Source: UBA3839 sp902776985
GTDB taxonomy: Bacteria > Bacteroidota > Bacteroidia > Bacteroidales > Bacteroidaceae
Length of the DNA: 64,000 nucleotides
NCBI GenBank assembly: GCA_902776985.1
Contig: CACYSD010000005.1
Coordinates: forward strand, 91,672 to 155,671
Direction of reading: 5' to 3'
Below, one piece after another: positions 25,242-34,599 of this stretch. The notes under the pieces were generated by a model. That model worked only from the letters and a program-made list of their open reading frames with translations. It searched no databases and was not told the origin of the DNA. Each line of letters opens with the position of its first letter. Positions within the stretch are counted from its first letter, which is position 1. The translations under genes were made by a program, and so were the position numbers.

Positions 25242-26261
25242 ATGTTAGATAAAATCCAGCAAATGCTTGCGGAGATTGATTCTCTAAAAGCATCTTCAGC
25301 AGAAGAGGCAGAGGCTCTTCGTGTAAAATACCTCAGTAAGAAAGGAGAAATCACAGCACTCATGAACGATTTTCGTTCTGTGCCTGCAGAAATGAAGAAA
25401 CAGGTGGGTATAGCCATCAACGAACTTAAGAACCGTGCAACAGAGCGAATCAACGAAATAAAGGAATCATTCTCTTCAAAGGACGATGACACCAACGAGT
25501 TCGATATCACCCGTACAGCATATCCCATACCGCTGGGCACACGTCATCCTCTCACTTTGGTGAAGAATGAAATTATCGATATTTTCTCACGCCTTGGCTT
25601 CTCACTTGCAGAAGGTCCTGAAGTTGAAGATGACTGGCATGTATTCTCATCTATGAACTTCCCAGAAGACCATCCAGCCCGTGACATGCAGGACACATTC
25701 TTCGTTGAGAGTCATCCTGATATCATCCTTCGTACCCATACCAGCAGCGTTCAGTCACGTGTTATGGAACGTCAGCAGCCTCCTATCCGCATTATCTGCC
25801 CAGGACGCGTTTATCGTAACGAAGCCATAAGTGCACGTGCACACTGTTTCTTCCATCAGGTAGAAGGTCTTTATGTTGATAAAAACGTAAGTTTTACAGA
25901 CCTCAAACAAGTTCTTCTTCTGTTCGCAAAGGAGATGTTTGGCGAGAACACTCAAATTCGTCTGCGTCCAAGCTACTTCCCATTCACCGAACCTTCAGCA
26001 GAAATGGATGTAAGTTGTACTATCTGCGGCGGTAAGGGCTGTAGCATGTGTAAAGGTTCCGGTTGGCTTGAGATTCTCGGTTGCGGAATGGTTCATCCAA
26101 ATGTACTCGAAGCTTGTGGCATAGACAGCACCGTTTATACCGGTTATGCTTTCGGTATGGGTATCGAACGTATTGCCAACTTGAAGTATCAGGTAAAGGA
26201 CCTTCGTCTCTTCTCGGAGAACGATGTCCGTTTCCTCCGCCAGTTCGAAGCTGCAAACTAA
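25242..26261 (+). CDS. pheS: Phenylalanyl-tRNA synthetase alpha subunit
   Basis: The protein has 339 residues, the standard length. An N-terminal coiled coil (residues 1-85) for tRNA contact is followed by the class II catalytic core: HPLTLVKNEIIDIF, GFSLAEGPEVEDDWHVF, motif 2 at RVYRNEAISARAHCFFHQ, and motif 3 at YAFGMGIERIANLKY. It contains the Cys cluster CTICGGKGCSMCKGSG seen in a subset of PheS proteins, probably zinc-binding. The beta subunit gene is not in the window, so the two are unlinked. Confidence 0.97.
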   Translation: MLDKIQQMLAEIDSLKASSAEEAEALRVKYLSKKGEITALMNDFRSVPAEMKKQVGIAINELKNRATERINEIKESFSSKDDDTNEFDITRTAYPIPLGTRHPLTLVKNEIIDIFSRLGFSLAEGPEVEDDWHVFSSMNFPEDHPARDMQDTFFVESHPDIILRTHTSSVQSRVMERQQPPIRIICPGRVYRNEAISARAHCFFHQVEGLYVDKNVSFTDLKQVLLLFAKEMFGENTQIRLRPSYFPFTEPSAEMDVSCTICGGKGCSMCKGSGWLEILGCGMVHPNVLEACGIDSTVYTGYAFGMGIERIANLKYQVKDLRLFSENDVRFLRQFEAAN

Positions 26262-26280
26262 GCTTATTCACATATATAAT

Positions 26281-26320
26281 AATAGCCCACAGACTTCACA
26301 AATCCGTGGGCTATTTTTTT
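26281..26320 (+). terminator. Terminator of pheS
   Basis: The stem AATAGCCCAC/GTGGGCTATT (26281-26290 and 26306-26315) is followed by a run of T to 26320, just before the convergent methyltransferase stop at 26325. Confidence 0.9.
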
Positions 26321-26324
26321 ATGT

Positions 26325-27521
26325 CTATTCCACATACAGTACCAACCCTTTGAGGTATTCACCCTCTGGATGGCAGATGTTGATAGGGTGGTCGGCAGGC
26401 TGGTGCAGCTGGTGCAGTATTCGCACCTTGCGGTTTGCCTGAACAGCAGCGGTGAATACTGCTGCTCGGAAATGATCCTTGCTCACCACCTGTGAACAGC
26501 TGAAGGTGAACAAAATGCTTCCCGACGGCATCTTCTCCATAGCACGCTGATTCAGACGTGTATATCCCTTCAAAGCATTATGGAGGGAAGTCTTGTGTTT
26601 GGCAAAAGCCGGTGGGTCGAGCACTACGAGATCATAATCACCCTTGTTAGCGTGTTCAAGGAATTTGAATGCATCCTCTGCAAAAGCCTCATGACGAGGG
26701 TCGCCAGGGTAATTCAATTCAACATTTGCACACGTCAGGTCGATTGCTTTCTTAGATGAATCCACAGAGTGTACGAGTATGGCTCCGCCTCGCAGAGCAT
26801 AGAAGGAGAATCCTCCTGTGTAGCAGAACATATTGAGCACACGTCTTCCTTTAGCGTATTTCTCAAGCAGGCTACGGTTGTCACGCTGGTCAACGAAGAA
26901 ACCAGTCTTCTGTCCACGAAGCCAGTCAACATGGAACTTAAGTCCGTTTTCAGAAGCGATGTCATCGGAATTTCCTCCGAGCAGATAGCAGTTTTCGCCT
27001 TCGCCTCCGATACGATTAATCGGCAAAGTAGTCTCGGATTTATAGTAAATGTTGTCAAGGCGGTCAGACATAACAGCCTTCAGCGCTTTTGCTATGGTCA
27101 TGCGGTCAAGATGCATGCCAACGCTGTGTGCCTGCATCACAGCTGTGCGTCCGTAAACATCAATCACAAGTCCAGGAAGCATATCGCCTTCACCGTGAAC
27201 AAGTCGGAATGAATCGTTAAGTCCCAGCATCTGTCTTACAGAGAGTGCTGATTTCAGCCTATGTTCGTAGAACGTCTGGTCTATTGTCTCATTGTCGAAT
27301 GTGAGGATACGCACCATGATGCTTCCTGCCTGATAATGTCCACGGGCAATGAAGGAGAAATCTCCATATTTGTTATTCTCACCACAAGTGGCAACCATTA
27401 CATCTACCACCTCTCCGTCCTCAGGCTCTTCCGAGAAATGATGGATTGCTCCAGAAAACACCCAAGGATGGCGACGTAACAGGGATTCTTCCTTGCCGTA
27501 CTTTAGAAAGACTTGTTTCAT
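26325..27521 (-). CDS. RlmI-like 23S rRNA cytosine methyltransferase
   Basis: The 398-residue protein has an N-terminal PUA domain (residues 1-75, LLRRHPWVFSGAI), a middle EEHEE-type domain, and a SAM-dependent methyltransferase domain from about 190: GQKTGFFVDQRDNR, RVLNMFCYTGGFSFYAL (SAM site), DLVVLDPPAFAK (catalytic motif) and FTFSCSQ. This order matches the RlmI/YccW family, which makes m5C in 23S rRNA. It is convergent with pheS and separated by a terminator. Confidence 0.9.
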   Translation of the reverse strand: MKQVFLKYGKEESLLRRHPWVFSGAIHHFSEEPEDGEVVDVMVATCGENNKYGDFSFIARGHYQAGSIMVRILTFDNETIDQTFYEHRLKSALSVRQMLGLNDSFRLVHGEGDMLPGLVIDVYGRTAVMQAHSVGMHLDRMTIAKALKAVMSDRLDNIYYKSETTLPINRIGGEGENCYLLGGNSDDIASENGLKFHVDWLRGQKTGFFVDQRDNRSLLEKYAKGRRVLNMFCYTGGFSFYALRGGAILVHSVDSSKKAIDLTCANVELNYPGDPRHEAFAEDAFKFLEHANKGDYDLVVLDPPAFAKHKTSLHNALKGYTRLNQRAMEKMPSGSILFTFSCSQVVSKDHFRAAVFTAAVQANRKVRILHQLHQPADHPINICHPEGEYLKGLVLYVE

Positions 27522-27545
27522 TGATTTTTATTGATGATTATGAAC

Positions 27546-28145
27546 TCAGGATTGAGTTTGTTCGATTCTGTTTATTTCTTCGTAGATTTTCAGACAAGCC
27601 CAAGCGTCTGTTGCAGCATAAATTTGTTGAGCTTCGGAAAGAATGTCGGCTTCCCAGTTGCTTAACTGCTGGCGTTTGGATATTCTTTTGCCAAAAAGGT
27701 TGGCAAAGATTTTTTGCAGACTCATATCTTCAATACCTATCTGCTTCACATCAGTTTGCAATTCTATGTAAGCCTGCGGCGCTATTTTCTCACTCTCGCT
27801 GCGGTTCAGCTGTAGAAAATCGTCTTTGAGTGACAAGCCGACTTTTATCAGAGATTTGCTCTCCAAAAGCGTTTTGATGCAATCGGGTATTCCCATCCTG
27901 CATAATCTGAAGAGAAAACACTGGTCATCGGTCGATACCTGCAGAAGGGCAATGTTGTTGACCTTTCCTTTCTTGAAGGACGGACGTGTTTCTGTGTCTA
28001 TACCCACGACACGCTGCCTGAGCAGATATTCAACCGCTGATTTTGCCTCTCGTTCGGTCAGAAGAACATATACTTTGCCTTGAAATTGTGCTACTGGCAG
28101 ATTGGCGATTTCTTCCTTATCGATATGTGGCCGTACAGTTCTCAT
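27546..28145 (-). CDS. DEDDy 3'-5' exonuclease (RNase D-like)
   Basis: From the ATG at 28145 it has 199 residues. In-frame ATGs reach back to 28175 but overlap the upstream gene by 29 bases. The DEDDy exonuclease motifs are visible: VVGIDTETRP (Exo I, D and E), KVGLSLKDDFLQL (Exo II) and YAATDAWACLKIYEEI (Exo III with Tyr). It lacks the HRDC domains of true RNase D, so it is a stand-alone exonuclease domain. The substrate, DNA or RNA, is unknown. It lies one base behind the DUF5063 gene with this start and 24 bases before the RlmI-like gene. Confidence 0.87.
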   Translation of the reverse strand: MRTVRPHIDKEEIANLPVAQFQGKVYVLLTEREAKSAVEYLLRQRVVGIDTETRPSFKKGKVNNIALLQVSTDDQCFLFRLCRMGIPDCIKTLLESKSLIKVGLSLKDDFLQLNRSESEKIAPQAYIELQTDVKQIGIEDMSLQKIFANLFGKRISKRQQLSNWEADILSEAQQIYAATDAWACLKIYEEINRIEQTQS

Positions 28146-28146
28146 T

Positions 28147-28701
28147 TCAATACTCGTGGATTTCATCTTCATCATTATTCGAACTGTATTCTACGTCGTG
28201 TAAGGCTCTTAGTACATTAACCAGCTTCTGTCCCCAGTAATGTTTGAAATTGAGTTTACATTCAGCAACAGCCTCGATTCTCACTTCATCAGTACCGTCC
28301 CGCATAGCCATACAGAAGTTCTTCAAGTCCTGATAAATATCAGCGACATTCTCACTAATGGTCATAAGAACAGGGGTATCGCTGTATTTCATATCCTCGA
28401 CGAACACATCAAGATAATCGTCCTTTTCACCCATCACGTATGCCACATTTCCACGGATAATATCGTAGTTCTCTTCTGTAACTGTATCCACTAACTCCAC
28501 ATTCTCATCAGTGTCGAGATCGGTGAGGAGCATACCTTTTAAATATAATAAGGGCAACAATTTGAGGAGAGTCTCGACAAAATCATTGCGTTCACCACTA
28601 TTTGCCTGTTCCACAAATTGGCAGTACTTTACCGCAACCGTGGTCAGTTCCAGAACATCGTGGTTGAAAACTATTGAATCTCTATTTTCCTGTTTTTCCA
28701 T
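28147..28701 (-). CDS. DUF5063 family protein
   Basis: The 184-residue, acidic and mostly helical protein matches what I know as DUF5063 in Bacteroidota (VLELTTVAVKYCQFVE, LLPLLYLKGMLLTDL, YWGQKLVNVLRALHDVE). There is no signal peptide or membrane segment, so it is cytoplasmic. Function is unknown. It heads an operon with the exonuclease and the RlmI-like methyltransferase, a nucleic-acid context. Confidence 0.8.
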   Translation of the reverse strand: MEKQENRDSIVFNHDVLELTTVAVKYCQFVEQANSGERNDFVETLLKLLPLLYLKGMLLTDLDTDENVELVDTVTEENYDIIRGNVAYVMGEKDDYLDVFVEDMKYSDTPVLMTISENVADIYQDLKNFCMAMRDGTDEVRIEAVAECKLNFKHYWGQKLVNVLRALHDVEYSSNNDEDEIHEY

Positions 28702-28709
28702 ATTGAATG

Positions 28710-28717
28710 CAAAATTA
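28710..28717 (-). promoter_or_regulatory. -7 element for the DUF5063 operon
   Basis: The minus strand reads TAATTTTG only 8 bases before the ATG, so a transcript from here would be almost leaderless. It is divergent from the pepP-like promoter. Confidence 0.4.
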
Positions 28718-28791
28718 CGTAAATTATATTAAAAATGTGTATGATGTGCTTAAAAATGTCAAGAATGGACATCAAATAGAAAAACATTTTC

Positions 28792-28799
28792 TATCTTTG
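28792..28799 (+). promoter_or_regulatory. -7 element for the pepP-like operon
   Basis: TATCTTTG matches TAnnTTTG, 29 bases before the ATG at 28829. The -33 element is weak. Confidence 0.45.
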
Positions 28800-28828
28800 C
28801 ATGTTTAATATTAAAAAATCCCATCTTA

Positions 28829-30220
28829 ATGTTCACTAAAGAAACCTATATGGAGCGTCGCCAGCGGCTTAAAAAGCTTGTTGGCGATGGTCTCCTTCTC
28901 TTTATCGGAAATAACGAATCGCCTGCAAACTATCCTGCGAACGGCTACAAATACCGTCAGGACAGTTGTTTCCTCTATTATTTTGGACTCCATCGTGAAG
29001 CCCTCGCCGCAGTCATCGACATTGACAACGGCAATGAGTGCTTATATGGCGACGATATTGATATTGAGGATATAATCTGGACAGGTTATGTGCCTTCGGT
29101 CAAGGAGTTGGCTGAAAGTGTTGGCATTCACAATTCTGCTCCAATGGGGCATCTCTCCGCTGTCATTCATCTGGCACTGGACTCCGGACGCAAAGTGCAT
29201 TTCCTGCCACCATACCGTTTCGACACGATGATTCAGATCTCCGACCTGCTACACATCCATCCGCTTCAGACACGAGCCAACGCCAGTGTGGAACTGATCA
29301 AAGCTGTAGTTGCTATGCGTTCCATAAAGAGCGGGGAGGAGATTCAGGAAATTGAACGAGCCATGGAGATTGGCTACCGTATGCACACAACAGCTATGAA
29401 AGCTTGTCACCCTGGTGCCAGCGAACAATATATCGCCGGCTTACTCGAAGGAATTGCACACGGCAGTGGTTGTATGGTGTCATTCCAGACCATACTTACA
29501 ACCCACGGAGAGATTATGCACAGCAGTCTCTCACAGCGTCCAATGGAGGAGGGTAGGCTGATGCTTTGCGATGCGGGAGCGGAAACCAACAACAACTACT
29601 GCTCCGACAACACACGTGTCACTCCTGTTAGCGGACGGTTCACTCAGCGCCAGCTTGACATCTACAGTATAGTTGAAGAATGTCATGACCTTGTTCTTGA
29701 AAAGGCTCGTCCAGGCATCAAGTGGCTCGACATGCACCTCGATGTATGCCGTCTCATGACAGACCGTCTCAAGGCTCTTGGACTTATGAAGGGCAATACC
29801 GAGGACGCAGTAGCTGCTGGTGCACACGCCATGTTCCTGCCTCACGGACTTGGTCACATGATGGGTATGGATGTTCATGACATGGAAGGACTGGGACAGG
29901 AATATGTCGGTTTTGATGAAGAGGTTAGTCCGTCCACTCAGTTTGGCACTAACTACCTGCGCTGCGGGCGTCGTCTGCAACCAGGATTTGTCATGACAGA
30001 CGAGCCGGGAATCTATTTCATTCCGCACCTCATCGACTTGTGGAGAAGCCAGAAACTGCATACTGACTTCATCGACTACGACCTTCTTGAAACCTACAAA
30101 GATTTCGGAGGCATTCGTATCGAGGATGATATTCTCATCACTCAAGACGGAAACCGCATGCTCGGCAAGCAGGTTATCCCTTATCATCCTAAAGACGTAG
30201 AAGAATTCATTAATCAATAA
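28829..30220 (+). CDS. Xaa-Pro aminopeptidase (M24B family)
   Basis: The 463-residue cytoplasmic protein has an N-terminal creatinase-like domain (to about residue 165) and a pita-bread metallopeptidase domain. The five metal ligands can be placed: D in LMLCDAGAETNNNY, D in YCSDNTRVTP, H in LPHGLGHMMGMDVHD, E in VMTDEPGIYF and E in GGIRIEDDILIT. It removes N-terminal residues before proline. It is the first of five plus-strand genes and is followed 20 bases later by a second peptidase. Confidence 0.93.
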   Translation: MFTKETYMERRQRLKKLVGDGLLLFIGNNESPANYPANGYKYRQDSCFLYYFGLHREALAAVIDIDNGNECLYGDDIDIEDIIWTGYVPSVKELAESVGIHNSAPMGHLSAVIHLALDSGRKVHFLPPYRFDTMIQISDLLHIHPLQTRANASVELIKAVVAMRSIKSGEEIQEIERAMEIGYRMHTTAMKACHPGASEQYIAGLLEGIAHGSGCMVSFQTILTTHGEIMHSSLSQRPMEEGRLMLCDAGAETNNNYCSDNTRVTPVSGRFTQRQLDIYSIVEECHDLVLEKARPGIKWLDMHLDVCRLMTDRLKALGLMKGNTEDAVAAGAHAMFLPHGLGHMMGMDVHDMEGLGQEYVGFDEEVSPSTQFGTNYLRCGRRLQPGFVMTDEPGIYFIPHLIDLWRSQKLHTDFIDYDLLETYKDFGGIRIEDDILITQDGNRMLGKQVIPYHPKDVEEFINQ

Positions 30221-30240
30221 TAATCTCACATATTACTAAA

Positions 30241-31413
30241 ATGAAAAAACTATCAGTTCTTGCAGCAGCACTCTTAATGTCTACTGCTACATTCGCACAA
30301 GGTGGATTCCAGTTCACCACTGTAAAGGAAAACCCAATCACAAGCATCAAGGACCAAAACCGTTCAGGCACCTGCTGGGCATACTCTGGACTTGGATTCT
30401 TCGAAGCCGAACTCTTGCGCATGGGCAAGGGTGAGTTCGACCTCTGCGAAACCTACCTCGTTCACAAAACCTATGAAGACAGAGCCAAGGCAAGTGTTCG
30501 TCTGCATGGCGACATATCCTTTGCTCAGGGCGGTAGCTTCTACGATGCAGTTTATTGCATGAAGAACTACGGAATGATGCCTGAAACAGCTATGCCTCTC
30601 CCTGGCACTCTCTATGGTGACACTCTCAACAACTACACAGAGTTCTTTGCCGTGCTCGAACCAATGGTCAACGGCATCGCTAAGGGCAAGCAGAGCAAGC
30701 TCTCTCCAGCATGGTTCAACGGCATCAACTCAGTAATCAATACATACTTAGGAGAAGTGCCAGAGAAGTTCACATACAATGGCAAGGAATACACACCTAA
30801 GACCTATATGCAGTCGCTCGGTCTCAATATGGACGACTACATATCCCTTACTTCCTACACTCATCATCCTTTCTACGAGCCTTTTATCCTTGAGATTCAG
30901 GATAACTGGCGCTGGGGACTTAGCTACAACCTTCCTCTCGATGAATTCATGGAGACTATGGACTATGCTGTTCGCAACGGCTTCACCTTCGCTTGGGGCA
31001 GCGACGTCAGCGAAACAGGATTCACCCGTAACGGCATCGCAGTTTGTCCGGATATGAAGAACGAAGAACTTACTGGTAGCGACATGGCTCACTGGCTTGG
31101 TCTAAGCGCTACAGACAAACGCAACGAAGCTACTTCCCGTCCTCTTCCAGAACTCAACATCACTCAGGACATGCGCCAAGAAGCTTACGACAACTGGGAA
31201 ACTACCGACGATCACGGTATGGTAATCTACGGACTTGCTAAAGACCAGACAGGCAAGGAGTACTTCATGGTAAAGAACTCATGGGGTAAGAGCGGCAAGT
31301 ACGACGGCATCTGGTATGCATCCAAGGCCTTCGTTGCATACAAAACGATGAATATCCTCGTTCACAAGGACGGTATTCCTCGTAACATCCGCAAGAAACT
31401 CGGTATCAAGTAA
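30241..31413 (+). CDS. Secreted C1B cysteine peptidase (PepC/bleomycin hydrolase-like)
   Basis: The 390-residue protein starts with a signal peptide (cleavage after TFAQ), unlike the cytoplasmic PepC of Firmicutes. Catalytic residues are visible: Cys in NRSGTCWAYSGLGF, His in TTDDHGMVIYG and Asn in YFMVKNSWGKSG. At 390 residues it is shorter than typical 440-450 residue C1B enzymes. It would act as an aminopeptidase in the periplasm. It lies between a proline aminopeptidase gene and ruvX. Confidence 0.9.
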   Translation: MKKLSVLAAALLMSTATFAQGGFQFTTVKENPITSIKDQNRSGTCWAYSGLGFFEAELLRMGKGEFDLCETYLVHKTYEDRAKASVRLHGDISFAQGGSFYDAVYCMKNYGMMPETAMPLPGTLYGDTLNNYTEFFAVLEPMVNGIAKGKQSKLSPAWFNGINSVINTYLGEVPEKFTYNGKEYTPKTYMQSLGLNMDDYISLTSYTHHPFYEPFILEIQDNWRWGLSYNLPLDEFMETMDYAVRNGFTFAWGSDVSETGFTRNGIAVCPDMKNEELTGSDMAHWLGLSATDKRNEATSRPLPELNITQDMRQEAYDNWETTDDHGMVIYGLAKDQTGKEYFMVKNSWGKSGKYDGIWYASKAFVAYKTMNILVHKDGIPRNIRKKLGIK

Positions 31414-31428
31414 TTCATTCACCCATTC

Positions 31429-31842
31429 ATGGCACGCATACTCGCTGTTGACTACGGGAAGAAACGTACAGGACTCGCTGTGACTGACCCCCTGCAACTC
31501 ATTGCAGGAGGGTTGTGCACAGTGCCTACCGTCCAGCTTATCGAATATCTCACCACCTACCTTTCCGAGAACGAGGTTGAAACTATCGTAGTGGGTTATC
31601 CGCGTCAGATGAACGGTGAGGATTCGGAGAACATGAAACGCATCACTCCCTTCGTCAACCGCATCACCAAGCTCTTTCCTGCTGTCAGGATAGAGATGTT
31701 CGACGAGCGCTTCACATCAGTCATTGCCCACCACGTCATGATTGATTCAGGCATTTCACGCACACAACGGCGCGACAAGGCACTCGTCGACAAAATCAGT
31801 GCCACCATCATCTTAGAAGACTATCTGCAATCACGACTATGA
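31429..31842 (+). CDS. ruvX: RuvX/YqgF-type resolvase-like nuclease
   Basis: The 137-residue protein has the RNase H-like fold of YqgF: RILAVDYGKKRTGLAVTDP at the N-terminus (first catalytic Asp), VVGYPRQMNGEDSE in the middle, FDERFTSVIAHHVM and a C-terminal DKISATIILEDYL with the last Asp. The family takes part in processing the 5' end of pre-16S rRNA in E. coli and was earlier proposed as a Holliday junction resolvase. Its stop overlaps the def start as ATGA. Confidence 0.93.
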   Translation: MARILAVDYGKKRTGLAVTDPLQLIAGGLCTVPTVQLIEYLTTYLSENEVETIVVGYPRQMNGEDSENMKRITPFVNRITKLFPAVRIEMFDERFTSVIAHHVMIDSGISRTQRRDKALVDKISATIILEDYLQSRL

Positions 31843-32387
31843 TACTTCCAATGTACATCTTCGGTCAGCCGGTTCTGCGCAAGCAGGCTCACGACATTCC
31901 GACCGACTATCCTAATCTTAAGGAACTCATCGCCAACATGTTTGAAACCCTCACTCTTGCCGAGGGAGTAGGTCTCGCCGCACCACAGGTCGGACTCGAC
32001 ATTCGTGTCGTAGTTGTAGATCTCGACTGCCTTAGCGACGACGAACCACAGTACAAGGATTTCAGACGAGTATTCATCAACGGACACATCCTCGAATCCA
32101 GTGAGGAGGAGAATGACTTTGACGAAGGCTGCCTCTCTCTGCCTGGTATCAGCGAGAAGGTTCGACGTCCGACACGAGTACGCATCCAATATCTCGATGA
32201 GGAACTCCAGCCACATGATGAATGGGTGGACGGATTCCTTGCACGTGTGATTCAGCATGAGTTCGACCACCTCGAAGGCAAACTCTTTGTTGACCATATC
32301 TCTGCTTTCCGCAAGCAGATTATCCGCAAGAAACTCATTTCCATGTCCAAAGGCAAATTCTCCTGCCACTATAAGGTTAAGAGATAA
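31839..32387 (+). CDS. def: Peptide deformylase
   Basis: The 182-residue protein shows the three deformylase motifs: GVGLAAPQVGLDIRV, EGCLSLPGI with the metal-binding Cys, and QHEFDHLEGKLFVD with the two His and the catalytic Glu. It removes the formyl group from new proteins. Translationally coupled with ruvX by a 4-base overlap. The TPR gene starts 13 bases downstream. Confidence 0.97.
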   Translation: MILPMYIFGQPVLRKQAHDIPTDYPNLKELIANMFETLTLAEGVGLAAPQVGLDIRVVVVDLDCLSDDEPQYKDFRRVFINGHILESSEEENDFDEGCLSLPGISEKVRRPTRVRIQYLDEELQPHDEWVDGFLARVIQHEFDHLEGKLFVDHISAFRKQIIRKKLISMSKGKFSCHYKVKR

Positions 32388-32400
32388 TTTATAATTAATA

Positions 32401-34047
32401 TTGAGAGTCTTAGTCCTTATTTGTTCCCTAATCTTAGGCTGTTATAATGCATCCGCCCAGATTAATACTGAGCGGATGATGTCTGTTGGTAAGAACGCAC
32501 TATATTTCGATGACTACGTACTCTCTATACAATATTTCAATCGCGTTATCCTTGCCAAGCCCTACCTCTACGAACCATATTTCTACCGGGGACTTGCCAA
32601 GTTTTACCTCGAAGACTATGTTGGGGCAGAAGCTGACCAGACACGCGCAATCGAGCGCAATCCTTATTACCCCAACACCTACGAAGTACGTGGACTAGCA
32701 CGCATCAATCAGGGTAAGTACGCACTCGCTTCCGAAGACTATCATAAAGCTACTGAATACCAGCCTGAGAACAAAGCGCTGTGGCACAACTGGGTGCTCT
32801 GCAACATAGAACTGGACAGTCTCACACGTGCTGACTCCATCGCCACCGTCATTACCCACAAATGGCCTAAGCATGCCGACGGTTACACCATGAAGGCACA
32901 GATACGCATGGCATGGAAAGACACTATAGCTGCCGAAACCTTTGTTGACAGCGCACTCCTTGCAGACCGCTACAATGTGCCATCACTCCGTTTTAAGGCC
33001 TCAGTCCTCGCCACTCGTGAAGAGTGGAAAAGTGCAGACTCGCTTCTCACCGAAGCTATTCGTCTGCATCCCAAGGACGTGTCTGCCTACATCAGCCGCG
33101 CACTCGTTCGTGTACATCTCAGCAACCTTCGTGGCGCTATGGCTGACTACGACCAGGCTCTTGATCTTGACCCCACCAATTTCATTGGTCACTACAACCG
33201 TGGACTCCTCCGTGCCAACGTAGGTGAGGACAACCTTGCCATTGAGGACTTCAACTTCATTCTCAACATCGACCCCAATGATGTCATGGTCATCTACAAC
33301 CGAGCAGAACTCCTCTTCCAGACAGGCGACTACAAGGGAGCCATACGCGACTACACCACACTCATCCACACCTATCCCAACTTCTGGCAAGGCTATGCTC
33401 GCAGAGCAGAGGCGCGACGCCGCATAGGCGACCAGCGAGGAGCCAATGCTGATGAGCAGCATCTCCTGAAGGAGCAGGTAGCCCATCGTTTCGGCTATTC
33501 CACAGCGGCTTCACGCACAGGAATTTCCACTCGTAAGAAATCAGAGATTAACCTCGACGACTATCAGAAACTTGTCGTCGAAGACGATACCGAAGAAAAA
33601 CACTATGAAAGCGAATACAGAGGCAAGATACAGAACAAGGAATCCAATGTAGAATTGCTTGCGCCCCTTTCCCTCACCGCTTATCAGGCAGAGGCGATCA
33701 ATCCTCCTGCCATTTGGGAATCAGCCTTGGAACACCTCCTTGTAGGTGAATACGAAGCATCTATCGGCGATTTCAACGAAGTCATCGCACAGCGACCTTC
33801 ACTTGCCGAAGCCTATTACAATCGTGCCTTTGCTTATGCCCGTCAGCAGAAATACCAGTTGGCATTAGACGATCTAACAAAAGCTATAGACATTCGTTCC
33901 AACTTTGCCCAGGCATATTTCAACCGAGGTATAATTAAGATATTCATGGGCAGTACTGACTTTCGCGAAGACCTCAGCACCGCAGGCGAACTCGGCATAT
34001 ACCAAGCCTATAGCATCATCAAGAAGCAAAATTCAAAAAGCAACTAA
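32401..34047 (+). CDS. Secreted TPR-repeat protein
   Basis: The 548-residue protein starts at TTG. An in-frame stop at 32392-32394 leaves no ATG before the signal peptide (LVLICSLILGCYNASAQ). It carries about ten TPR units in two blocks: residues 20-350 (for example YLEDYVGAEADQTRAIERNP, LRGAMADYDQALDLDPTNF) and 440-530 (GEYEASIGDFNEVIAQRPSL, QKYQLALDDLTKAIDIRSNF), separated by a charged linker. It is probably a periplasmic scaffold; partners are unknown. Its 3' end overlaps the convergent DUF3256 gene by 15 bases. Confidence 0.85.
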   Translation: MRVLVLICSLILGCYNASAQINTERMMSVGKNALYFDDYVLSIQYFNRVILAKPYLYEPYFYRGLAKFYLEDYVGAEADQTRAIERNPYYPNTYEVRGLARINQGKYALASEDYHKATEYQPENKALWHNWVLCNIELDSLTRADSIATVITHKWPKHADGYTMKAQIRMAWKDTIAAETFVDSALLADRYNVPSLRFKASVLATREEWKSADSLLTEAIRLHPKDVSAYISRALVRVHLSNLRGAMADYDQALDLDPTNFIGHYNRGLLRANVGEDNLAIEDFNFILNIDPNDVMVIYNRAELLFQTGDYKGAIRDYTTLIHTYPNFWQGYARRAEARRRIGDQRGANADEQHLLKEQVAHRFGYSTAASRTGISTRKKSEINLDDYQKLVVEDDTEEKHYESEYRGKIQNKESNVELLAPLSLTAYQAEAINPPAIWESALEHLLVGEYEASIGDFNEVIAQRPSLAEAYYNRAFAYARQQKYQLALDDLTKAIDIRSNFAQAYFNRGIIKIFMGSTDFREDLSTAGELGIYQAYSIIKKQNSKSN

Positions 34048-34599
34048 TCTTGTACCATCCCAACGGAGTGTAACATCTGTCTTCTGGGGTATGTTTCGCC
34101 TTTCCTCATACACAGGAAGGGTGATGGTAGTAGTGGAAAGAGTGATTTCAGGCAAAGTCTCCGACAGGGTGATATGGCAATACGATTGGGTATTGTCAAC
34201 TAAAATATAGTCGTAAGTATGTAATTTCTCCCACTTTGAATTGAAAAACATAATTTCGCTGTCACTCAAAGAATCTATAGTCAATGTCTTGACCATACAC
34301 AGAATCTTCGATGAATTCGACAATTCCAACAGCTTGAACTGAATCGTCGAGGTTGGTGTTAACGTAATTTCCGCATAGTCAGAAGTAAGTTTATTCATCT
34401 TACTCTTTCCACCAAGCATATTCGAAATATCGGGACATTCGCCGGAAAGAGAGTAATCCACAAAATCCAAACGGTCGTTCTTGCTTAGAAGTGAAATGAT
34501 GGTATCAGGCATAGTGCGCATCATCTCAGACATAGTTTGTGAATGTGACTGAATAACAAAACTTACTAAAAAACTTATAATTAATAATATACGTTTCAT
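34033..34599 (-). CDS. DUF3256 family secreted protein
   Basis: From the ATG at 34599 it has 188 residues and a signal peptide (LLIISFLVSFVIQSHSQ). The open frame extends 17 codons upstream into the phospholipase gene. The body matches what I know as DUF3256 (MSEMMRTMPDTIISLLSKND, then LRWDG near the end). Function is unknown. Its ATG overlaps the stop of the phospholipase gene as TAATG, suggesting coupled translation. Last gene of the manC-like operon. Confidence 0.8.
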   Translation of the reverse strand: MKRILLIISFLVSFVIQSHSQTMSEMMRTMPDTIISLLSKNDRLDFVDYSLSGECPDISNMLGGKSKMNKLTSDYAEITLTPTSTIQFKLLELSNSSKILCMVKTLTIDSLSDSEIMFFNSKWEKLHTYDYILVDNTQSYCHITLSETLPEITLSTTTITLPVYEERRNIPQKTDVTLRWDGTRLVAF